Part shown: piece by piece, positions 7,926 to 14,603 of the stretch
Numbering within the stretch: the first letter of the stretch is position 1
Layout: every line of letters begins with the position of its first letter
Origin: Gymnopilus junonius
Taxonomy: Eukaryota > Basidiomycota > Agaricomycetes > Agaricales > Galerinaceae
Assembly: GCA_015501075.1 (NCBI GenBank)
Contig: JADNYJ010000737.1
Span: forward strand, 1-14,603
Direction of reading: 5' to 3'
DNA: 14,603 nucleotides
Program-made: the position numbers and the translations under genes
Notes under the pieces: model-generated
What the model saw: the letters and a program-made list of their open reading frames with translations, nothing else
What the model was told of the DNA's origin: nothing
The model's database searches: none

Positions 7926-9709
7926 AATACACTGGCACCCTTGCCTTTGGCCTCTGAGCTACATTTGGGTGGAGGTGACATCAAATGGGAGTCTAGAGAC
8001 ACTAGTGATGAAGCAGGGAGCAACCAAAGAGGGCAGGATTGGATAACTGGAGTGGCCACTGAGGAATGCATTGTTGAAGAAATTGGGGCCAGCCTGGAAG
8101 TACAATGAGGAGGACTCAGCTGACAATCAGACAAGATGGTGGTGGTGGACCAGTCAGGGGAACAAGAAGGATAGCACATAGGAGCCCCTTCCTGTGAAGA
8201 AGGCAAAGGGGATGGGCATCGAGGAGGCAGCAGTGAAGGGTGTTGAGGAGACCAATGATCATACAGCTGATGAGAAGGGGCAGAGGAACAAGGCTGTGTC
8301 CTTGGACTCAGGGAATGAGAGTGATGACAATAGGTGGGGATGCATTGTGCACCCAATGTTTCATATGAGTCCAACTTCTCTGAAGGAGAGTGAATCTGGT
8401 TGTGACCAGAAGGAGGTGAATGACAGTGAAGAGAGGGTGGGCGAGGATGCAGGGAGGGAATAGCTGGGAGCTGCTGAGGATGATGATGTGGAGAATATGT
8501 GTGTTGACATCCTTGGATCACCTCTACATCTAGGGGGGAAGAGTTACTGGTGTGGCTCCTGGTGTTGACCACTCTGTCCTCATCAGAGTCATTTGGAGAA
8601 GGAGCCAGCTTGGAAGTGGAAGACTGCATTGATGTGGAGGAGGGTATATAAATCTGCCCCTCCATCCCAGAGGCTGGCTTCTCAGTTGCATACATCCAGT
8701 GTGATCCTTTACGAGGCTGAAGACCTTGACTGCTCACCTCCTCCAGGAAGGGGACATCTGGAACAGGCTGGCCAAACACAGCAACATCTGCATTGTAGTT
8801 GGGCAGGGGAACAGGATGGTAAGAGAAATAAAGGTGCCTGTAGTGTTCCTGATCATAGTAAACTTCTCCTTCCAAGTCTGCTTTGTTACACCCCTCAACT
8901 CTAACCATAAACATTTCTCCTGATTCATCCTCATCCTCCTTCCAATGGGACCACCTGTTTCCCAGTTTCAGTCCTAAGACTGCAGGAGGTGCAGGTGCAT
9001 CACCCAAGTCATTGGGAATTGGTCTTGGACTAACCACTTGCATTGCAAGGTGAGGGTCCAAATATATGCCATCCTTGAAGCCCTGTCCTTCTGGGGATGA
9101 GTGCATGCAATCCTTATGCATCATAGGCTTAACCTGCCAGAGAGGTTGTATGCTGTAGTCCCTGTCTACATCTTGTAAGTACTGACCATGCTGGGTGACC
9201 ACCAGATTGATGGCATTCCTGTCAGGAGCAAGGTGAGCAGCTGGGGTTTCCAAGACAAAGTTGGAAAGGATCAAATTTTACTTGAGGGCATGGCTTGGGT
9301 CCTTAGCTGTATCTACAGTGTGGATGATGAAGCATGGAATTTTGTGCTTCAAGAGCCACAATCCTTCTGCCTCTGTACACCCATTCAGCCAGACACCCAT
9401 GAGAATTTCCTCTGCTGGTGGTACTCCTGCCAGAGTGGTGACTGAGTTCTTGGTTTCCTCATGAAGAGACTGGGCCATCGGACACCAAGCAGACATAAAT
9501 TTGATACCATGCTGTGCTTGTGCAAGTAAGTCCACTCCTTCATTGAACACCATAACAGTGTCAGGCAGTCATAGGTCCTCTGGAGAAGGGTAATTCGGCC
9601 TGTTGTCCCACAACTCCCTTATAATGCTGTCCACATTCTGCCAGGTGTGAATGCACTGAGCAACTTCCTGAGCCCATTGAAACACTAGTTCTTGCTTAAG
9701 GGTGAACAT

Positions 9710-9965
9710 AAGAGTAGAGCTCTTAGTTTAGTGTGCTAGTTATTGTCCTACAACAACAACAACACACTCTACTTCAAACTCAACTCTTGTCTTTGCAAAC
9801 ACCTCTATTGAGACAAGCTCTAGGTAAAGTTGTTTGGAGGCTTGGATAGATTTTAAGATCTTAGTGACTTGGTAGTCTTTTGGTTGGCTTTTAACTGGGG
9901 TGCTTTGATTTAACTGTCTGCACTAAACACAGTAGAGTATCTTAGCAAGTTCTGACCCTTTTACA
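9710..9965. other. Upstream flank of the minus-strand pseudogene, no gene seen
   Basis: This would have held the promoter of the pseudogene. A short CAA run (CAACAACAACAACA, about 9751-9764) is the only simple feature I notice; no TATA box is convincing on the minus strand. Confidence 0.4.
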
Positions 9966-10065
9966 AAATGAAATGAAATGAGGGTTCTCAATGCAAATGG
10001 CTTTCAATGAAATGAAATGAAATGAAACAGGCCACAACTTCAATTGATTTCAATGAAATGAAATG
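9966..10065. repeat. ATGAA/AAATG pentamer repeats
   Basis: Three runs of the pentamer AAATG occur at 9966-9980, 10006-10026 and 10052-10065. The last two are parts of a direct repeat TTTCAATGAAATGAAATG at 10002-10019 and 10048-10065, 46 bp apart. TCAATTGA, a perfect palindrome, lies between them at about 10040-10047. The organisation by 5-bp period resembles the GAACT block at 284-410, although the pentamer differs. Confidence 0.65.
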
Positions 10066-10704
10066 GAACAATCAATTATCTGGTTTAATCACTGAGGTAC
10101 TCCTCCTGAATGTGTCTGTGCTATTATCTGCACTCTATGGGGTGGATTGCCTGCCTATTCTACTGGTTTTCTACAGCTTTTATACCTATGAGAGAGTCTC
10201 TATTATTAGTGCATAAAACTGCTGGGTGTACTCTATCCCTACTCAGCAGGTCCATGCCTAAATCAGCACACTATTTTACTAATGTACTTTTGAGTGATGG
10301 GGAAACTGTCCACTCAGTTAGGTCTGATTAATTCAGCTGGTGGTCTTATCATTGGGATAATGATGTGCTATTTAGTCTAGATGCTAGGCCTTGAGCTATT
10401 GTGCCATTGTGGTGCCAGGCCGGTGGGTGGACTATCTCCCACTTAAGCTGTATCTATTATTGGATGGGTTGCTCCTGGGAACATGCCTACAGTTTCTGCA
10501 CTAATCACCATATTTCCTTATGCGAGTTATTTAGATATGGTCATAGGCAGTAGTTAGCACTGAAAAAAAGCAGGACAAGCTCACAAATCACTTGCAAGCC
10601 TGTCTGCTACACACCTTGTCCAGCCCCCATCCAGCAAAGATATGGGTGACCACATCCCACAGAGAAGGGGAGGGGCACATAGCCATCATCCTGAGGGTGA
10701 GAGA
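10066..10704. other. Intergenic stretch without a recognised gene
   Basis: Short frames on the plus strand (10022-10216, 10110-10331) have no domain-like content and overlap the pentamer block. I see no intron-joined coding pattern, RNA gene or strong repeat. Confidence 0.45.
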
Positions 10705-10756
10705 GGGTGGAGGAGAGGAGGGAGGAGAAAGGGTGGAGGAGAGGAGGGAGGAGAAA
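10705..10756. repeat. Purine-rich 26-bp tandem duplication
   Basis: The 26-bp unit starting GGGTGGAGGAGAGG is present twice, perfectly and back to back (10705-10730 and 10731-10756), within a longer G/A-rich tract from about 10694 to 10780. Perfect identity suggests a recent duplication by slippage. The long minus-strand frames over it are Ser/Pro-rich translations of the simple repeat. Confidence 0.85.
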
Positions 10757-11209
10757 GGGGAGTGGTGGTGGTGAGAGGGAAACATGTCCAACAACAGCGT
10801 TGATGTTGATCACAGTTCTGAAGTTTCTGGCTGGCTGGTCTCAGCCAAACCCGTACCCATGACAGGTTCCCAAACCCATGTCCATCACTAGCGAAGGGGG
10901 TGGAGATGCTCATTAGCATTGAAAATGGGTACCTGAAAAGAAAAAGAAAGCAGTTAGTAATACAATCAAAGATAAGAAAAAGAAAATACAACGTACTTGC
11001 ATAACTTGTGAGTACATTCTGGGATGTACTAAAGTGGGCCTCCCTCTTCAAGGGTCCCCCCTACTTCTGATCCAGCCCACATCCATCACAAAAAAGCCCA
11101 CATCCTCATTGGAGGGAGGGGTGACATGGCTTGAGGAGAGAAGAGAGGTGGGAGGAAAGCTCGTGCTGTGAGCTGGCAGGTGATGAACATGAAGCAAGGT
11201 GCCATGGTG

Positions 11210-11296
11210 CCATCATCAGCTGGCAGCCAAGAATCCCACACAGGAGGACCTTGGCATGGCATAAGTGACAGAGGCACTTGCATCCACTCACCAGCA
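11210..11296 (+). repeat. 86-bp direct repeat, copy 1
   Basis: This segment begins CCATCATCAGCTGGCAGC and recurs at 11361 without gaps, at an offset of 151 bp. By hand I count 15 differences in 86 positions, 14 of them transitions. A weaker related piece (GAGCTGGCAGG) lies just upstream near 11170. Confidence 0.75.
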
Positions 11297-11360
11297 ATGT
11301 GTTGGGTGACCATGCATGCACCCCTGAGGTGGCAAGAAACAGCTACTGAGTGGCATGACA

Positions 11361-11447
11361 CCATCATCAGCTGGCAGCTGGGAGTCCCACACAGGAGGAT
11401 TCTGGCATGGCATGAGTGACACAGGCACTCATGTCCACTTGCCAGCC
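11361..11447 (+). repeat. 86-bp direct repeat, copy 2
   Basis: Second copy of the unit at 11210. Minus-strand frames that span both copies (for example 11086-11532) carry the same repeated peptide and are not considered genes. Confidence 0.75.
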
Positions 11448-11627
11448 AAGCTCTGGTGGCTGCGCACACTGGAGGAGGAGGTGGGGGAGGGTGGTGATTG
11501 GTGTTCAAAAGATGTGCTGGCAAAATGAACATTGTTGTTTATTTGGTCATGTGATTTATCTATTTTTATCTCACACAGTATGATAAGCCTGTGTATTATT
11601 GGATGCATAGTATAGTTTTTCCTCAAG

Positions 11628-13261
11628 ATGGCATCTCAAGCAACTTCTACCCATGTTCTTAGGACTCAAAATCAAGTTGTGAACTACTCTGGCCAAACAG
11701 CAGCTGGAGCACCTGCACCATCTACATCCATCTCAAGATCAGAGGCTCCACAAAAACAGTGTTCTAGTCAGAAATCAACCACTTCCACTCCTCTTGCTGC
11801 CCCCAAACTAGGCCGAACTCAAGGAATAGAGCTCAAGCAGGGAATGGTGTGTTCTGCAAACTCAATATTTATTTGTTTACAGATCCTCTTTTTGTATAGT
11901 GGTGTTCACATTGTGGAAATGGAGGCACCATTGTCCTTTGCAGCACTTGCAATACAAGATCTGCCTGTGCAGAATGTCTTGATAATTATGATTTTCAAGA
12001 GGATGATGATTTGCTCTTCATATGTCTGCCTTGCTTTCTCAACAATAAGGCTAATGGTGATGTTCCATATGTATGTATCCATTACAAGTTCTTTCATGCA
12101 CAGAACTCATGCATTAATTTAGCTATGGAAGATAATGGGTAAAACTGCCATCTGTGAAAACTGGCCAAAGTTGAATTTAGATTATATGGTGATAATCTCT
12201 ATTTACTTAGTTGGGATGGTTGATACTCCTGGCAGAGTATCGTATGAGATCCTACAGCCCTGGCTTCAGGGTAATTTGATCCACTTCAAAATTGAATTTG
12301 ACTGCTTGACTGGTGGTAGAAAGTTTGACAATCAGATGCGCACAATGCTTGCCATCCTTGAAGGAAGATTTTCAAAGTATGTCCTGATCAAATTCAATAC
12401 CCGATCTTGTTACTTGCCTTTTTTACTAGATGTACTCAATTTTTGGTCACTATAACTACCCATTCTGATCCCAGAAATAGGTATGTTCATGTCATGCCTG
12501 AGAATCATGGAGCAGCTCCCATAAACAAGGTGAGTCAACAGTCAAAAAATTTAATAAAAGGTTGAGCATCATCTAAATAAAAAATTGAAGCTGTTTGATC
12601 AAATTTTCAGTGAAGACTTCAAAAAGATTTTAAAACATAAAAAGGAGCATTCAAACATGCTAGTCATGCTCTCCTGTGGAGCTTTGTTGCACATAGACAC
12701 TCCAAGAAATTTTCTTGAAGAGTTTTGCAAAATGTATGGTTAATTCCATATATATCTTTGTAGTTCTGAATTTGTCTTCACAGAAAAACTTTCAGCAAAA
12801 TTTTGGGTTTTACCCAAGAGCATCTTCAAATATTCTTCACTACTCAGTTCCTCATGGACTTAAGTGTCCAATATTTTATCCATGACTGCTACAATCTCAG
12901 GAATGTATTACCTGAAAATCAGGCACTTGGTGCCTACACCAACATCATGGAGTTTACCCTCAATGTGATGACAACCTTTATGTGGGTTCATCAAGGTTCC
13001 CACCCAAACAGCCAAGTTTACCAGTCCCAATGTCCCTTGTGTGGTCGACTCAAGATTGAAGGCCCTAAAGTTGACAAAAATGGGTCAGTAACCTTTACTT
13101 GCATGTTTGAGGGTTGTGTTGGTAGAAGCATCTTCGAATTTCCTGCTGGAGCATCTTGGATCATGGGTAAGGCACTGGATCAGAAAGACAGTCGAGGTGG
13201 CTGGCTGCAGATCAAGGAGATCAAGGAGAAAAAAGCTGCTGTACCAATGGACATCAACTAA
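11628..13261 (+). CDS. PHD-like finger protein with caspase/CHAT-like His-Cys segment (6 exons)
   Basis: Exons 11628-11846, 11900-12070, 12123-12376, 12430-12529, 12591-12733 and 12784-13261 join without a stop into 454 residues ending in TAA. The ATG has a good context (AAGATGG). Residues 1-73 are Ser/Thr/Pro/Gln-rich. A PHD-like finger follows at 75-118 (CX2C-X8-CX2C-X5-CX2C-X15-CX2C, Cys replacing the usual His). Residues 150-215 begin YMVIISIYLVGM and contain PWLQGN. A hydrophobic strand FLVTITT leads to His226, and NMLVMLSCGALL holds Cys277; a His after one strand and a Cys after the next is the caspase/CHAT arrangement. Cys379, 382, 402 and 407 form a zinc-ribbon-like cluster. I recall similar uncharacterised multicopy Agaricomycete proteins but have not searched. 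Chromatin reading plus proteolysis is inference; the peptidase idea could be wrong. Confidence 0.75.
11847..11899 (+). other. Intron 1 of the PHD-like gene
   Basis: 53 nt, GTGTGT...GTATAG, phase 0. It joins ELKQGM to WCSHCGNGG, placing the first Cys pair of the finger in frame. A shorter choice ending at TTTACAG (11882) would be 36 nt and would lose the finger frame. Confidence 0.75.
12071..12122 (+). other. Intron 2 of the PHD-like gene
   Basis: 52 nt, GTATGT...AATTTAG, phase 0. It joins GDVPY to LWKIMGK. Confidence 0.7.
12377..12429 (+). other. Intron 3 of the PHD-like gene
   Basis: 53 nt, GTATGT...TTACTAG, phase 2. It joins GRFSK to CTQFLVTITTHSD. Confidence 0.75.
12530..12590 (+). other. 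Intron 4 of the PHD-like gene
   Basis: 61 nt, GTGAGT...ATTGAAG, phase 0. It joins APINK to LFDQIFSEDF. The acceptor lacks a strong pyrimidine tract, so this is the least certain border. Confidence 0.6.
12734..12783 (+). other. Intron 5 of the PHD-like gene
   Basis: 50 nt, GTATGG...CTTCACAG, phase 2. It joins EEFCKI to KTFSKILGFTQEH. Confidence 0.7.
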
Positions 13262-13592
13262 TGCACTTGCCTCCACTGGTCATTCTCACTTATGAACAAT
13301 CACAATCTGTAATCATTGTGTTCTCTGTATATGTTTCTTTCAACAACATTTATTGCAAAGGGGTTAGATACATCAATTGAAGTCGAACTGTGTTACCTGC
13401 AGCCTTTGAAATTATGCAATGGGAAAAATTCTGAAGGAACTTCTGTAAAATGAAAATCCTCAAGTCAAGCTTCTCAAGAAGTTCATCCTCTTTGAGAGAA
13501 AAAGCTCTCAGATACATGAAAGTCATGTAAATAGAGATAATATTAAACAGACATTACTAGGGCAAGTTCCCTTTGATTCACTGGTGGTCCAT
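13262..13592. other. 3' flank of the PHD-like gene, no gene seen
   Basis: AT-rich sequence following the TAA at 13259-13261. It should contain the 3' untranslated region and polyadenylation site; no canonical AATAAA is obvious. Nothing else is recognised. Confidence 0.45.
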
Positions 13593-13641
13593 GATGTCCA
13601 GGTAGTGTTAAGTGGGAGACACCTTATACTACTTGGACATC
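13593..13641. repeat. Hairpin with 22-bp arms and 5-nt loop
   Basis: The arms 13593-13614 (GATGTCCAGGTAGTG...) and 13620-13641 (...ACTACTTGGACATC) pair at 18 of 22 positions around the loop GGAGA. Three of the four mismatches are transitions, so some remain G-U pairs in RNA. It may be the centre of a small inverted-repeat element or part of the tRNA-headed repeat next to it. Confidence 0.7.
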
Positions 13642-13700
13642 CAGACCCCCAGTCAATCAAATGTGTAGAGCTCACACAAGTAATATCTGTTTGGTATGTC

Positions 13701-13786
13701 AGTCATGACACTGCTGAGAATCAAATGCATCAACTCTGGAGTTCAAGATCTGAAATCAATGATCTATTCCACTGAGCTACATGACC
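13701..13786 (-). repeat. Degenerate tRNA-like sequence, possible SINE head
   Basis: On the minus strand, GGTCATG (13786-13780) can pair with CATGACT (13707-13701) as a 7-bp acceptor stem with one G-U. TAGCTCAGTGGA (13779-13768) matches the pol III A box at all but the last position. CATTTGATTCT (13727-13717) is a weakened B box (GGTTCGANTCC) in which two of the differences are C to T. The D-stem has one mismatch. The T-stem does not form properly and lies six bases too far from the acceptor strand, so a working tRNA is unlikely. A tRNA-derived SINE or old tRNA pseudogene fits best. Confidence 0.4.
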
Positions 13787-13854
13787 ATTGATCACTTTTT
13801 TTGACTACAAGACCTCTATGCAGTCTAAATGAATTCAGTGCAGTCTAGGACTAT

Positions 13855-14100
13855 TCTGCATACTCATATTTTTATTTTGTGCACTCACACTTTTTTCTGT
13901 GCACTCATATTTTTATTTCACACACTGATACTTTTTTTCACACCATCATACTTTTTTCTGTGTACTGAAACTTTTTTTTGCACACTGATATTTTTTTTCA
14001 CACACTGATACTTTTTTTTGTGCAACCCCTCACCTTTTCTGTGCTACCTACAACTTGTCTTGGGCTACCTAACAAGTTTCCTGTGCTCCCTAGGTATGTG
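13855..14100 (+). repeat. T-rich degenerate tandem array of about 20-bp units
   Basis: About nine to twelve units alternate a short head (GTGCACTCA, CACACTGATA, GTGTACTGAAA, later GTGCTACCTA) with a tract of six to eight T. Period is about 20 bp; the best-conserved part is 13879-14020, and units after 14020 lose the T tract. Frames on both strands across it are simple translations of the repeat. Confidence 0.75.
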
Positions 14101-14603
14101 GTATTTATTTCTGTGGGGCTGCTAACTATTTTGCAAATTAATCCCCCACTCCACCAAGCATAGAAGAGAGGGGAAGGTGCTGACAAGTTTTATAATGGAT
14201 TGGAAATAGTACTTTGGTTCTATATGGAGAAGATGAGATATTCATAATACAACAATTTATCTACTCTATTTTTCTTGTAAACATAAAGGCTGTTTAATAA
14301 TTGAAGTTAGGCTTTGAAGACTCAGTGGGACTGTCAATTGCATCAAACAGTATACATTAGGCTTTAAATTATATATGACTAAAAGTAAAAATGAATTTAT
14401 TGACTCAATCAAGTTTTTAATACTATTAAAGCATTTATTAGGCTTAAGATAGATATGAAAAGAAACAGTACTAGTAATGCAAATACATTAGGATTCAATA
14501 TGAGCTATCTTACAGTAAAAAAGAAAACTAAAAATCCAAAATGATAGTATTGAATGACTGAATGAGATGATATAAATTTCAAATGAGACTCTGTTTGAGA
14601 AAG
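14101..14603. other. AT-rich flank with scattered TTAGGCTT motifs
   Basis: No gene is recognised. TTAGGCTT or a close variant occurs at 14307, 14357, 14438 and 14488, at 50 to 81 bp spacing in AT-rich DNA. This may be a remnant of a very old tandem duplication or chance. Confidence 0.3.

Larger units (their letters stand above)
6537..9709 (-). pseudogene. Broken multicopy-family gene split by a 409-bp insertion
   Basis: Block A (9709 down to 7919, 597 codons) opens at an ATG (MFTLKQELVFQWAQ) and stays in one frame except for TGA at codon 47 (9569-9571) and TAA at codon 144 (9278-9280). Its ordered part includes EAEGLWLLKHKIPCFIIH, LETPAAHLAP, YSIQPLWQVKP and YYDQEHYRHLYFSYHPVP; a long Ser/Pro/His-rich tail follows. 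Block B (7505 down to 6537, 323 codons) has LPCIRYVDLTQFSLLRTY, CPPYTR, an acidic patch and, around residues 131-215, a beta-alpha-beta-beta-alpha pattern broken by TGA (6963-6965). Its tail contains a 19-residue tandem duplication. A and B are in different frames and are separated by DNA with flanking 8-bp repeats, so I infer one ancestral gene. From memory, similar proteins are common and uncharacterised in Agaricomycetes. No function is assigned. Confidence 0.6.

Noticed and set aside
7878..8463. Plus-strand open frames of 76 and 89 codons
   Set aside because: They are antisense to the long Ser/Pro-rich block A on the minus strand, whose composition keeps the other strand open.
847..9571. 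In-frame TGA codons as recoded sense codons, helped by a tRNA with a possible UCA anticodon in the 13701-13786 sequence
   Set aside because: The same frames also carry frameshifts and a TAA, the tRNA-like sequence does not fold properly, its anticodon position is ambiguous, and the intact gene has no internal TGA. Deamination of CGA is simpler.
10686..11051. 121-codon minus-strand frame
   Set aside because: Much of it is the translation of the purine-rich tandem duplication and its flank.
11086..11532. 148-codon minus-strand frame with repeated peptides
   Set aside because: The repeated peptides come from the 86-bp direct repeat; the copies drift by transitions without regard to codons.
13584..13775. 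63-codon plus-strand frame
   Set aside because: It runs through the hairpin and the tRNA-like sequence, so the structure rather than coding explains it.
14307..14496. TTAGG-containing motifs as telomeric repeat
   Set aside because: They are not tandem, are spaced 50-81 bp apart, and fungal telomeres usually use TTAGGG in uninterrupted runs.

Overview
The window looks like nuclear DNA of a basidiomycete fungus, most likely an Agaricomycete with a repeat-rich genome. The evidence is several short GT-AG introns of about 47 to 61 nt, a Ty3/gypsy-type Gag with a CCHC knuckle, and protein segments that resemble (from memory, not searched) uncharacterised families found in many copies in mushroom genomes. 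No rRNA, CRISPR array or bacterial-style operon is present. Species cannot be named from sequence alone.

Left part (1-6540): an AGTTC/GAACT pentamer block with two strong hairpins (284-410) cuts off the 3' end of a broken minus-strand gene (411-1822). Next comes the 5' part of a decayed plus-strand gypsy-like retroelement: LTR-like promoter DNA with a TATA box and two TGACTCA sites (about 1823-2480), a leader with five repeated pyrimidine-AG-GT motifs (2481-2796), and a gag pseudogene (2797-4161). No reverse transcriptase or integrase is recognisable after it. The 4162-5437 stretch has no convincing gene, and 5438-5995 is an unidentified reading frame broken by two TGA codons. A C7 tract and an 11-bp inverted repeat (6484-6534) resemble the polypurine tract and start of a minus-strand LTR.

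Middle part (6537-9709): two minus-strand blocks that I read as one broken gene of unknown function. They are separated by 409 bp flanked by a perfect 8-bp direct repeat, as expected of a later insertion. Beyond this lie non-coding DNA with ATGAA pentamer repeats (9966-10065), a purine-rich 26-bp duplication (10705-10756) and an 86-bp direct repeat whose copies differ almost only by transitions.

Right part (11628-13261): the one apparently intact gene. Five introns, fixed by reading frame and splice signals, join six exons into a 454-residue protein. It has a PHD-like zinc finger, a segment with a His/Cys pair placed as in caspase- or CHAT-like folds, and a C-terminal zinc-ribbon-like Cys cluster. 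Each exon is hidden in a different frame, so simple ORF calling misses the gene. Downstream are a 22-bp-arm hairpin, a degenerate tRNA-like (SINE-like) stretch, and a T-rich array of about 20-bp units.

One theme unites the broken genes: of eight in-frame stops, seven are TGA and one is TAA, and at most sites the flanking frame stays open. This fits decay of CGA arginine codons by cytosine deamination. The intact gene shows no such lesion.
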